A stretch of 10,886 nucleotides of DNA, taken from contig CAKSEO010000066.1 of the NCBI GenBank assembly GCA_934446565.1, positions 1-10,886 on the forward strand, in the 5' to 3' direction. Made by a program: the position numbers and the translations under genes. The DNA is from an uncultured Oscillospiraceae bacterium (GTDB lineage: Bacteria; Bacillota; Clostridia; Oscillospirales; Ruminococcaceae). Numbering within the stretch: the first letter of the stretch is position 1; every line of letters begins with the position of its first letter. The notes under the pieces were generated by a model, which saw nothing but the letters and a program-made list of their open reading frames with translations, did not search any database and had not been told where the DNA came from. Positions 1-6,071 of this stretch are shown one piece after another.

Positions 1-264
1 AGACTGTGGGGGAAAACTCTTGTCCAGGACAAACGTTCCGTTTGTCTCCCCTAGCCCCACACCCCTTTAGCGCCTTTGAATCGTTTAGCTGCGCGCCAGC
101 GCGCAGAGTAGCCGCACTTCGTGCGGAGTAACCGCGCTTACGCGCGGAGGTTTCGCCTACGGCGACGAGGGCGCTGCCCTCGACCTGCAAGGGGGGCGCG
201 CCCCCCTTGACTCCCAATAGGGGGCGCCTGATAATTTTACACTACCCGCCTAAATTATAGTTTT
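1..264 (-). repeat. Modular palindromic intergenic repeat, left copy
   Basis: Read on the minus strand, this stretch matches the right end of the window (10684-10886) in the same order: AAAACTATAATTTA (264-251), a CGGGTAGTG-type block, CAGGCGCCCCC, GGGAGTCAAG, and then a row of hairpins. The hairpins in plus coordinates are 188-209 (perfect 22-base palindrome of G-run/CGCG/C-run), 166-182 (CGAGGGC arms), 153-165 (TCGCC/GGCGA), 132-147 (CCGCGC arms), 112-126 (CCGCAC arms), 89-106 (CTGCGCGC arms) and 28-46 (GACAAACG arms). AGTA-like spacers separate several units. No gene is visible. The copy may extend beyond position 1. It lies directly downstream of the leftward operon. It resembles a REP/BIME-type dispersed element by structure only; its family is not identified. 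Confidence 0.85.
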
Positions 265-273
265 CAACAACTA

Positions 274-298
274 ACGCCAGCCCTTAACGGACTGGCGT
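274..298 (-). terminator. Probable terminator of the leftward sulfur operon
   Basis: ACGCCAG (274-280) and CTGGCGT (292-298) form a perfect 7-bp stem, with two more pairs possible inside after one mismatch. It starts 9 bases past the M67 gene stop in the direction of transcription. The minus-strand transcript continues with a T-rich but interrupted run (TTAGTTGTTG), so intrinsic termination is plausible but not textbook. Confidence 0.55.
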
Positions 299-307
299 AG
301 TAATACA

Positions 308-718
308 TCAGATTATTTCAAGCTGCTCTTTCTGAGCGTCCGTTCCAGAAATATGGAACGAATTCAGCACCGGCTCTTCCCTGTTCATCAGGGAAAGTAT
401 CATGTAGCTCGCCTTACTGTCATAGGCAAGTCGCTTGTCCTCCTCAGACGGTCGGGAGGGAGACTCCGGATGGCTGTGCCAATTGCCCAGCGGAACTAAT
501 CCGTTTGCACGCATGTCCTTGATAGCCGCGAGCTGCTCCTTTGGGTCCATGCTGAAATGCTCGTTGGAATGATCCGTGTTGGTCAGCAGATACACCTTTT
601 TTATCAGCTTGTCGTCGCCCTCAATAGTTCCCGCGATAAGACCGCACGCCTCGTCCGGAAGCTCCTTTTCAGCGTGGGCAAATATCTTCTCGTAATCAGA
701 CCTTGTAAGCTTTATCAT
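308..718 (-). CDS. M67 family JAMM metalloprotease, HcyD/Mec-like
   Basis: Zinc metalloprotease of the JAMM/MPN+ type, predicted to trim the C-terminal residue of the sulfur carrier encoded two genes upstream, or to release product from it. The full JAMM signature is present: a Glu in the DEACGL segment near residue 22, then HSHP-x6-PSEED, which fits H-x-H-x7-S-x2-D. The start at 718 gives a protein of 136 residues beginning MIKLTRSDYEK and overlaps the upstream stop as ATGA, typical of translational coupling; a longer frame starting at 736 would overlap further without need. Known relatives are Wolinella HcyD, which removes a terminal Ala from HcyS, and mycobacterial Mec, which frees cysteine from CysO. 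The neighbouring MetY-type enzyme and a carrier ending in GGGQ favour the HcyD-like role. The substrate assignment is inference. It is the last gene of the operon. Confidence 0.88.
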   Translation of the reverse strand: MIKLTRSDYEKIFAHAEKELPDEACGLIAGTIEGDDKLIKKVYLLTNTDHSNEHFSMDPKEQLAAIKDMRANGLVPLGNWHSHPESPSRPSEEDKRLAYDSKASYMILSLMNREEPVLNSFHISGTDAQKEQLEII

Positions 719-1527
719 AAATGTACTCCATCGCATTCAACCTGCTCATAGTCAATGAGCCTGGTTATAGTCGGGTGCTCGCCGCATATCGGGCACTTGC
801 TGGTGTCGGACGGCAGCTTTATCTTGCGGAACTCCATCTTCAGTGCGTCATAAGTCAGCAGATATCCGGTCAGCAGGTCGCCCACGCCGAGGATATACTT
901 GATAGCTTCCATCGCCTGGAGACTGCCGATGACACCGCCCATAGCGCCGATAACACCAGCCTGCTTGCAGGTAGGTACTGCGTCCTTGGGTGGAGGATTC
1001 TTGAATACACAGCGGTAGCAGGGTCCCTGACCGGGAACGTATGTCATAAGCTGACCCTTGAAACGGATTATTCCCGCATGGGAGAACGGCTTCTTCGCCA
1101 TTACGCAGGCATCGTTTATCAGGAACTTTGCCGGGAAGTTATCGGTGCCGTCGATTACGAAATCGTAGTCCTTGATGATATCCAGAATATTCTCGCTGTC
1201 GATGAATGTGCGATAGGTGTTGACCTTAACGTCGGGATTGATTGCCTCCATGGTTTCCTTTGCAGACTGCACCTTTGCCTTGCCTACGTCAGCGGTGGTG
1301 TGAATTACCTGGCGCTGGAGGTTGGAGAGGTCTACCTCGTCAGCGTCGGCGATACCGATGGTGCCTACGCCCGCAGCCGCGAGGTACAGCGCCGCCGGAG
1401 CGCCCAGACCGCCCGCGCCGATTATCAGCACCTTTGCATTGAGCAGCTTCTTCTGCCCCTTTGCGCCGACTTCCTTCAGAATGATGTGACGGGAGTAGCG
1501 CTCGAGCTGTTCGTTTGTGAATGCCAT
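715..1527 (-). CDS. ThiF/MoeB/HesA-like E1 enzyme, HcyF-like carrier activator
   Basis: Cytoplasmic ATP-dependent adenylyltransferase that activates the C-terminal glycine of a ThiS-like carrier so that it can be converted to a thiocarboxylate. The 270-residue protein has the nucleotide loop GAGGLG (residues 37-42), the DAD segment (61-63), the DGTDN motif (126-130), two zinc-binding pairs C170-x2-C173 and C245-x2-C248, and a conserved Cys at 187 in VPTCKQAGVIG. These are all expected for MoeB/ThiF proteins without a rhodanese domain. The start overlaps the carrier stop by one base (TAATG), which suggests coupled translation and stoichiometric production with its partner. A MoeB or ThiF role in molybdopterin or thiamine synthesis is possible from sequence alone. 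The adjoining sulfite reductase, PLP sulfhydrylase and JAMM protease argue for homocysteine synthesis. Confidence 0.88.
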   Translation of the reverse strand: MAFTNEQLERYSRHIILKEVGAKGQKKLLNAKVLIIGAGGLGAPAALYLAAAGVGTIGIADADEVDLSNLQRQVIHTTADVGKAKVQSAKETMEAINPDVKVNTYRTFIDSENILDIIKDYDFVIDGTDNFPAKFLINDACVMAKKPFSHAGIIRFKGQLMTYVPGQGPCYRCVFKNPPPKDAVPTCKQAGVIGAMGGVIGSLQAMEAIKYILGVGDLLTGYLLTYDALKMEFRKIKLPSDTSKCPICGEHPTITRLIDYEQVECDGVHL

Positions 1528-1733
1528 TACTGACCGCCTCCCATGAAATAAATGAACTCTACGTTGTCGCCGTCCTTGAGGACTGTGTCCTCAAAGCTGC
1601 TGGAGGATACGAAATCATCGTTGACGCTGGCGGTGACATACTCGGGGGTCTCGACCTTCTCGTCGATAACGAGCTGTGCGAGGGTCTGTCCGTCTGCTAC
1701 TTCCTTTTTTACGCCTGTTACTGTGATAGTCAT
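1527..1733 (-). CDS. ThiS/MoaD-like sulfur carrier, HcyS-like, C-terminal GGGQ
   Basis: Small ubiquitin-fold sulfur carrier of 68 residues. The MTITVTGVKKEV start, the TVLKDGDNVEF segment and the C-terminal FMGGGQ are typical of ThiS/MoaD proteins, but the last residue is Gln, not Gly. A family member must expose Gly-Gly before adenylation, so one residue has to be removed. The JAMM protease in the same operon is the obvious candidate, paralleling HcyS-Ala trimming by HcyD in Wolinella. An AAGGAG site sits 8 bases before the ATG, and 11 bases separate it from the thioredoxin stop. The predicted function is to carry sulfide as a thiocarboxylate to the MetY-type enzyme. Fold and terminus are seen directly; the pathway is inferred from the neighbourhood. 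Confidence 0.85.
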   Translation of the reverse strand: MTITVTGVKKEVADGQTLAQLVIDEKVETPEYVTASVNDDFVSSSSFEDTVLKDGDNVEFIYFMGGGQ

Positions 1734-1744
1734 AGTTGTTCTCC

Positions 1745-2050
1745 TTATAATGTCTTTAATATTTCTTCAATCTGAGCTTTCTTTACCGTACCTGTGATTC
1801 TCTGCACTTCACTGCCGTCCTTGAAGAAAACCAGTGTGGGAACGGAAGTTACTTCGTACTTTGCGGCGGTGTCAGCTCCGAAATTTATATTGAGCTTCAC
1901 CAGCTTGACGCCGGGATTTTCTTCCTCAAGCTCCGCCAGCACCGGGGACATCCTCTTGCAGGGTATGCAGGAATCGGAGTAGAAATCCGCCAGCACCAGT
2001 CCCTCCGCGATGTCCTGCGGGAAACTTTCGTTAGTTGATTTTACAGCCAT
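1745..2050 (-). CDS. Thioredoxin-like protein with CIPC active site
   Basis: Thioredoxin-fold protein of 101 residues, the usual family size, with no signal peptide. The redox site is C28-I-P-C31, against CGPC in classical thioredoxin, and the Trp normally before the first Cys region is replaced (DFYSDSCIPC). The cis-proline loop is SVPT with Pro71. The start overlaps the TusA-like stop as TGATG, so translation is probably coupled. Its place between sulfite reductase/TusA-like genes and the carrier genes suggests a dedicated thiol reductant: supplying electrons, releasing sulfite from a thiosulfonate, or handling persulfide. Which of these applies cannot be told from sequence. The thioredoxin reductase at 4586-5485 is a likely electron source. 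Confidence 0.88.
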   Translation of the reverse strand: MAVKSTNESFPQDIAEGLVLADFYSDSCIPCKRMSPVLAELEEENPGVKLVKLNINFGADTAAKYEVTSVPTLVFFKDGSEVQRITGTVKKAQIEEILKTL

Positions 2051-2295
2051 CAGTCGCCCACCTTTTCCACGATGAGATCGTAGGTTCCGTCCTCGTTGTT
2101 GATGAGCTTGAGAATTTTGTGACCCTCCTCCTTGATGCTGCGGGGAACGTTCTGAACCGGCTCGCCGTCGTTCATTCTTATTGAGAGTATCTGACCCTCG
2201 TCAAGCTCCTCGAGAGCGACCTTTGCCTTTACAAATGTAGTAGGGCACACCACGTCAGTGATGTCCACAGTGTCGTCGATATTGTAATCAGCCAT
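2050..2295 (-). CDS. TusA-like sulfurtransferase family protein
   Basis: 81-residue protein of the TusA/SirA fold, which normally binds sulfur as a persulfide on the Cys of an N-terminal CPxP motif. Here the motif is C17-P-T-T, so the second proline is missing although Cys17 is kept. The rest (VKAKVALEELDEGQILSI...VPRSIKEEGHKIL) follows the family pattern. The start overlaps the sulfite reductase end by 8 bases, with AGGAGG 9 bases upstream of the ATG. The position right after sulfite reductase suggests it receives sulfide or persulfide and relays it to the ThiS-like carrier. Relay is inference; TusA relatives also serve in tRNA thiolation and selenium metabolism. Confidence 0.82.
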   Translation of the reverse strand: MADYNIDDTVDITDVVCPTTFVKAKVALEELDEGQILSIRMNDGEPVQNVPRSIKEEGHKILKLINNEDGTYDLIVEKVGD

Positions 2296-3151
2296 TGCTG
2301 TAAGCCTCCTTAATTACCTGCTCGAATTTATCGCTGCCCACGCGGTCGATGGTGAACTTGAAACGCTCGCCGGGCTTTGCGTTCTGCTCGAAGAACACGA
2401 TAGCCGCGTCGCAGATCTTCATCAGCTTTTCCTTGTCCTCGATGAACGGGATTATCGGCTCGCCCTTATTGATGTGGTTGCCGAACAGTCCGCCAAAAGA
2501 TACGATGTAACCGTGAACGGTATCCCACGCTTCTGTAGGACATGCCTTGAAACAGCGGCCGCAGAAATTGCACCTGCTGTAATCTACGCTGACCTTTCCG
2601 TCGGTTATGCTTATCGCATTCTGGCGGCATGCCTTTTCGCAGACTCCGCAGCCTATGCAGGAATCTTCCTTCCACTTCACCTGAATACCGCCCTTGATAC
2701 CGAGGTCGTTCTCCTCTGCCTTGAGGCAGTTGTTCTGGCAGCCGGTGATACCGAACTTGAACTTGTGCGGGAGTTCCCGTGCGAAGTAACGGTCGTCAAG
2801 CTCCTTTGCGAGGGCGTAGGTATCTATACAGCCGCTGGGGCATATCGCCGCGCCCTGACAGGCGGTGATGGTGCGGACTCTCGGTCCGCATACGCCCGGC
2901 TCAACGTCGCCCCTGGCGAGCGCAGCCTTGACTTCCTCGATATCGTCCAGCTTGATGAACGGTATCTCCACGCTCTGGCGGGAAGTCAGGTGAACGTGAC
3001 CGTCGCCGAACTTGTCAGATACCTCCGCGATTGCCGCAAGCTGCTTTGCAGAAAGATTACCGCCTACCACACGCAGGCGCAGGGAAAAGTTATTCTTCTG
3101 CTTCTGGCGCATGAATCCGCCTTTTTTTAGTGTTGCATAATCTGTAGCCAT
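2288..3151 (-). CDS. Siroheme [4Fe-4S] sulfite reductase with two ferredoxin clusters (AsrC/Dsr-like)
   Basis: Predicted cytoplasmic six-electron reductase making sulfide from sulfite. In the 287-residue protein the N-terminal half carries the ferredoxin-like reductase domain and the siroheme/[4Fe-4S] cysteines C98-x5-C104 and C138-x3-C142 (TACQGAAIC, GCQNNC). A bacterial ferredoxin insert follows with C165-x2-C168-x2-C171-x3-C175 and C194-x2-C197-x2-C200-x3-C204. This is the layout of AsrC and small Dsr-type sulfite reductases. AsrA and AsrB partners are absent from the window, so the electron donor is probably ferredoxin or an unlinked protein. An AAGGAG site precedes the ATG, and the MetY-type stop is 11 bases upstream. 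Nitrite reduction is a possible alternative activity, but all neighbours concern sulfur. Confidence 0.88.
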   Translation of the reverse strand: MATDYATLKKGGFMRQKQKNNFSLRLRVVGGNLSAKQLAAIAEVSDKFGDGHVHLTSRQSVEIPFIKLDDIEEVKAALARGDVEPGVCGPRVRTITACQGAAICPSGCIDTYALAKELDDRYFARELPHKFKFGITGCQNNCLKAEENDLGIKGGIQVKWKEDSCIGCGVCEKACRQNAISITDGKVSVDYSRCNFCGRCFKACPTEAWDTVHGYIVSFGGLFGNHINKGEPIIPFIEDKEKLMKICDAAIVFFEQNAKPGERFKFTIDRVGSDKFEQVIKEAYSNG

Positions 3152-3162
3152 GTTGTTTCTCC

Positions 3163-4389
3163 TTACAGTGCCTCTATCGCCTGTCTGAAATCAGCGATGA
3201 GATCCTCTTTATCTTCAATGCCGACGCTTATTCTTATAGTATCTTCAAAAACGCCGGCGGTCTGTTTCTGCTTTTCGTTGCTGTGGGCGTATATCGTGCT
3301 GGAGGGGTGTATCACAAGCGTGCGGACGTCGCCTATGTTCGTTGCGTTGGTGGCGAGTTTCAGTCCGTTTATCAGCTTGAATGCACGCTCCTTGCTGCCC
3401 GCCCTGACTGTCAGTATCGCGCCGCCCTTTCCACCGAGCTGGCTTTCACACAGGTCGTGGTAGGGGTTGTCCGGGAGCGCCGGATAATTCGGCTCAACGC
3501 CGTCCGTGTCGCGGAAAAATTCCGCAAGAGCCAGCGCGTTTTCGCAGCAGCGCTCCATTCTAAGTCCCAGCGTTTCCATTCCCACGGAATTCATGAACGC
3601 GTTCATCGGAGCCAGACAGGCGCCGACGTTGCGCCAAAGCCCGCCGCGCAGCTTCGCGAGGTACGCGAGTTTGCCCATCTTCTGGTATTCCGCAAGAGCT
3701 GTGTGCTTCCCGAAATCCCAATTGAACTTGCCGCTGTCGATGATAACGCCGCTTATCGAGTTGCCGCCGCCGTTAATGTACTTCGAGGTGGAATGCACCA
3801 CGATATCCGCGCCGAATTCGAATGGATTTATAAGGTAGGGCGTTGCGGTGGTGCTGTCTATTATAAGCGGTATACCGTGCTCATGACACAGCGCCGAAAC
3901 TGGTTTCAGGTCAACTATTTCAAGTCCCGGATTACCGATGAGTTCCGCAAAAACCGCTTTCGTCTTTTCGTTGATGAGCGGGAGAAGCTCCTCCGGAGTA
4001 ACGTGCTGCGCAAAGCGAGTTATGATACCGAACGCTTTCAGGTCGCCGAACAAGTCTATCGTTCCGCCGAACAGTCCCGCGCCGGCGATCACTTCGTCGC
4101 CAGCCTCCAGGATATTCAGCATGGAAAGCGTCACCGCCGCCATTCCCGAGGAACAGGCTACCGCGCCGAGTCCCTTTTCCAGGGCGTTCATGCGGTTTTC
4201 GAAGCTTGCTACAGTCGGATTGCTGATTCGCGTGTAGGCGAAACCCGGTGCGCGGTTGTTGAAAACCGCCTCCAGCTTCTCCGCGCTTTCCTGCGCGAAT
4301 GCGCTCACCTGATATATCGGAGCGAGAGTCGAACCGGTCGCGCCTTCCTGCTTGAAGCCGCCGTGCAGCAGCTTTGTATTGAAATTCAT
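3163..4389 (-). CDS. metY: O-acetylhomoserine sulfhydrylase-type PLP enzyme (MetY-like)
   Basis: PLP-dependent Cys/Met metabolism enzyme (fold type I), 408 residues, predicted to join sulfide equivalents to O-acetylhomoserine to make homocysteine. The catalytic Lys is K203 in HSTSKYINGGG. D178 in LIIDSTTATP should bind the pyridine nitrogen, S80-S81-G-M binds phosphate, and Y52-x-R54 is the family cofactor motif from the neighbouring subunit. The long C-terminal half and the GGNSISG segment favour MetY over cystathionine synthase or lyase, though these are hard to separate by eye. It is the first gene of the leftward operon, with a GGAG site ahead of the ATG and its own promoter (4425-4454). 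In Wolinella a MetY uses a protein thiocarboxylate rather than free sulfide; the carrier genes downstream suggest the same here. No homoserine acetyltransferase is present in the window. Confidence 0.87.
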   Translation of the reverse strand: MNFNTKLLHGGFKQEGATGSTLAPIYQVSAFAQESAEKLEAVFNNRAPGFAYTRISNPTVASFENRMNALEKGLGAVACSSGMAAVTLSMLNILEAGDEVIAGAGLFGGTIDLFGDLKAFGIITRFAQHVTPEELLPLINEKTKAVFAELIGNPGLEIVDLKPVSALCHEHGIPLIIDSTTATPYLINPFEFGADIVVHSTSKYINGGGNSISGVIIDSGKFNWDFGKHTALAEYQKMGKLAYLAKLRGGLWRNVGACLAPMNAFMNSVGMETLGLRMERCCENALALAEFFRDTDGVEPNYPALPDNPYHDLCESQLGGKGGAILTVRAGSKERAFKLINGLKLATNATNIGDVRTLVIHPSSTIYAHSNEKQKQTAGVFEDTIRISVGIEDKEDLIADFRQAIEAL

Positions 4390-4424
4390 CTAATCACTCC
4401 AGACCGTTGTCTTTTATGTTCCCT

Positions 4425-4454
4425 ATTATACACCACAAAAGCATATCGTGTCAA
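4425..4454 (-). promoter_or_regulatory. Sigma-A type promoter of the metY-hcy operon
   Basis: On the minus strand, TTGACA (4454-4449) and TATAAT (4430-4425) are both perfect consensus boxes separated by 18 bp. The expected start lies about 36 bases downstream of the -35 box, some 30 bases before the metY start codon. An AATAGG motif overlaps the -35 box and a CCTATT motif overlaps the -10 box, so repressor control is plausible. Confidence 0.82.
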
Positions 4455-4478
4455 TAGGTTTAGTATTATTTGCCTATT
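4453..4478. promoter_or_regulatory. Candidate operator AATAGG-N14-CCTATT between metY and trxB
   Basis: AATAGG (4453-4458) and CCTATT (4473-4478) form an inverted repeat between the two divergent promoters. A further CCTATT lies at 4422-4427 and an ATAGG at 4559-4563 in the trxB leader. The flanks AATAGGTTT and CCTATTCA recur at the second thioredoxin promoter (5878-5894). Binding by a regulator, possibly of the Rrf2/CymR type, is inference. Confidence 0.45.
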
Positions 4479-4516
4479 CATTATTTCTATTGCCGGTTAT
4501 AAATAAATTATATCTC

Positions 4517-4545
4517 TTGACAAACGGGGAATAATATTATAAAAT
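4517..4545 (+). promoter_or_regulatory. Promoter of trxB
   Basis: TTGACA (4517-4522) is a perfect -35 box. The -10 box is either TAAAAT (4540-4545, 17-bp spacer, five of six consensus bases) or TATAAA (4538-4543, 15-bp spacer). An AGGAGG ribosome site follows at 4575-4580. Confidence 0.7.
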
Positions 4546-4585
4546 AACAAGTAATCAGATAGGTTTTGTAAACCAGGAGGACATG

Positions 4586-5485
4586 ATGTACGATATACTG
4601 ATAATAGGAAGCGGACCTGCGGGGCTTTCCGCCGCGATTTACGGCAAGCGTGCGCAGCTTTCGCTGGCAGTGATAGAAAAGGATTATATGAGCACCGGAC
4701 AGATAGCCGTCACCGAACGCGTGGACAACTACCCCGGGCTGTTCGGTATAAGCGGCTACGACCTCGGTGAGAAGTTCCGCAGCCACGCGGAATCCCTCGG
4801 CGCGGAGTTCCTGGACGCCGAGGTGCTGTCCATCGAAAAAGACAGTGCAGACTGGCGCGTGAACTTCGCGGACGGGACCTCCCAGACCGCAAGGGCGATA
4901 ATCTACGCCGCAGGAGCCTCTCACCGCGCTCTCGGAGTTCCCGGCGGCAACAAGGAGCGCATTTCCTACTGCGCAGTGTGCGACGGCTTCTTTTATAAGG
5001 AAAAGACCGTTGCAGTCATAGGCGGCGGCGACACAGCGCTCGGCGACGCGCTGTACCTCTCAAAGCTCGCGAAAACCGTGTACCTCGTACACCGCCGTGA
5101 TGAGTTCCGCGCCAACAAGACCCTGCAAAAGCAGGTCAGCGAGACCGCTAACATCGTGCCCGTGCTGGGAGCAGTCCTGACGGAAGTCACCGGGGACGCC
5201 AAGGCGGACGGGATCAATTACACCCAGAACGGCTCTGAAAAGCACCTGGACGTTGACGGTATCTTCGCAGCGATAGGAAGCGTTCCAGGAACCGCTCCGC
5301 TGAAAGGCATATGCGAGCTTGACGGCTCCGGATACGTTGTCGCGGGCGAGGACTGCGTTACCTCCGCTCCGGGGATCTTCGCGGCGGGAGACGTACGCAC
5401 AACTCCGCTGAGGCAGGTTATAACAGCCGCGGCAGACGGCGCGAACGCGGTCAACTCCGCGGAGAAGTACCTCTCACAGCGCTGA
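4586..5485 (+). CDS. trxB: Thioredoxin-disulfide reductase
   Basis: Cytoplasmic FAD enzyme that reduces thioredoxin with NAD(P)H. In 299 residues it shows the FAD dinucleotide loop GSGPAG (8-13), the redox pair C129-A-V-C132 followed by Asp133, the second nucleotide loop GGGDTA (146-151), HRRDEFRA (169-176), whose arginines favour NADPH, and the C-terminal FAD motif GDVR (268-271). This is complete for the low-molecular-weight TrxB family. Two adjacent ATG codons exist at 4583 and 4586. The second lies 5 bases after AGGAGG and the first only 2, so the second is preferred. It is divergent from metY and faces the thioredoxin at 5529-5843. With two thioredoxins beside it and no other obvious role, it probably powers the sulfur pathway. 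A flavodoxin/ferredoxin-dependent variant is less likely because the NADPH motif is intact. Confidence 0.9.
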   Translation: MYDILIIGSGPAGLSAAIYGKRAQLSLAVIEKDYMSTGQIAVTERVDNYPGLFGISGYDLGEKFRSHAESLGAEFLDAEVLSIEKDSADWRVNFADGTSQTARAIIYAAGASHRALGVPGGNKERISYCAVCDGFFYKEKTVAVIGGGDTALGDALYLSKLAKTVYLVHRRDEFRANKTLQKQVSETANIVPVLGAVLTEVTGDAKADGINYTQNGSEKHLDVDGIFAAIGSVPGTAPLKGICELDGSGYVVAGEDCVTSAPGIFAAGDVRTTPLRQVITAAADGANAVNSAEKYLSQR

Positions 5486-5496
5486 CGGAATACCCA

Positions 5497-5512
5497 GCGG
5501 GAGGTTTCCCGC
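5497..5512. terminator. Possible bidirectional terminator between convergent trxB and trx
   Basis: GCGGGA (5497-5502) and TCCCGC (5507-5512) form a 6-bp stem with a 4-base loop in the 43-bp gap between the two converging genes. CGGA (5486-5489) and TCCG (5519-5522) can close an outer stem. There is no clear T-run on either side, so the call rests on position and symmetry. Confidence 0.4.
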
Positions 5513-5528
5513 CGTTACTCCGGCTGAA

Positions 5529-5843
5529 TCATTTCAGCTTCTTGATGTTCTCCGCGATTATCAGCTTGTGGGTGAACCCGGTCAGCTTCTCGCGGATGTC
5601 GCCGTTCTTTATAAAGAGCAGCGTCGGAAGCTGTGTCACGTCGTACTGCTGCGCCAGCGCAGGCTCAGCGGTGATATCGCACTTCGCGATAACGGCGTTT
5701 TCGCCCTGCTCCTCCGCCACCTCGGCAAGTCCAGCTTCAGTGCGCTTGCAGTGGGCGCAGGTCGGGGAGTAAAATTCAACTACCAGCGGCTTTTCGGTTG
5801 AAAATATCTCGCTGTAGTTCTGATTTGTGAGTTCTGTCAGCAT
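5529..5843 (-). CDS. Thioredoxin-like protein with CAHC active site
   Basis: Second thioredoxin-fold protein, 104 residues, without signal peptide or membrane segment. The active site is C29-A-H-C32 in place of CGPC; a His between the cysteines usually makes the disulfide more oxidising, as in DsbA-type and some thiol-exchange proteins. The cis-proline loop is QLPT with Pro73, and there is one extra Cys at 55. An excellent ribosome site (CAGGAGGAG, 5859-5851) precedes the ATG, and the gene has its own promoter. It converges with trxB, so the two are neighbours but separately transcribed. Likely role: thiol-disulfide exchange in sulfur handling or redox defence. The non-classical motif makes a specific client possible. 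Confidence 0.88.
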   Translation of the reverse strand: MLTELTNQNYSEIFSTEKPLVVEFYSPTCAHCKRTEAGLAEVAEEQGENAVIAKCDITAEPALAQQYDVTQLPTLLFIKNGDIREKLTGFTHKLIIAENIKKLK

Positions 5844-5877
5844 GATATAGCTCCTCCTGTTTAAAATATCTATGTTT

Positions 5878-5894
5878 CCTATTCATTTAATAGG
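5878..5894. promoter_or_regulatory. Candidate operator CCTATTCATTTAATAGG
   Basis: A perfect inverted repeat with 6-base arms and a 5-base centre lies directly after the -10 box of the thioredoxin promoter, roughly +2 to +18 of the transcript, a classic repressor position. The 8-mer CCTATTCA and the AATAGGTTT flank are shared with the metY/trxB intergenic region. Confidence 0.5.
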
Positions 5895-5902
5895 TTTTAC
5901 TC

Positions 5903-5931
5903 ATGATACCACTTTTCGGAGGTTTTGTCAA
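5903..5931 (-). promoter_or_regulatory. Promoter of the CAHC thioredoxin
   Basis: On the minus strand, a perfect TTGACA (5931-5926) and TATCAT (5908-5903, five of six consensus bases) are separated by 17 bp. Transcription would start near 5896 and run into the inverted repeat at 5878-5894. Confidence 0.75.
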
Positions 5932-6020
5932 GCGGGATTTTGCAAAATGTTGAATATAGCTAAATCTTTCCAGGGTCCGGTTGTGAATTGTGTATTTTGC
6001 TACAAATTGAAAAAAACCTG

Positions 6021-6049
6021 TTGACAAATGCAGTCGATAAGGTTATAAT
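6021..6049 (+). promoter_or_regulatory. Perfect consensus promoter of the transporter-ASST operon
   Basis: TTGACA (6021-6026), a 17-bp spacer and TATAAT (6044-6049) match the sigma-A consensus at every position. The expected start is near 6056, leaving a leader of about 160 bases before the first transporter gene. Such a strong promoter normally needs a repressor or leader control. Confidence 0.88.
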
Positions 6050-6071
6050 AAACAAAACGAACAAAGCATAC

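Noticed and set aside
89..209. CRISPR-like array of short GC-rich palindromes
   Set aside because: The units vary in sequence, spacers are only a few bases and constant, and there is no identical repeat with unique 30-base spacers and no cas gene.
719..736. Upstream start for the M67 protease (six extra residues)
   Set aside because: The ATG at 718 makes a standard ATGA overlap with the preceding stop and begins at the usual family position. The extra residues lie within the upstream gene.
3283..4506. Open frame of 407 codons on the plus strand opposite metY
   Set aside because: It mirrors the MetY-type coding sequence, shows no family pattern, and runs through the metY promoter.
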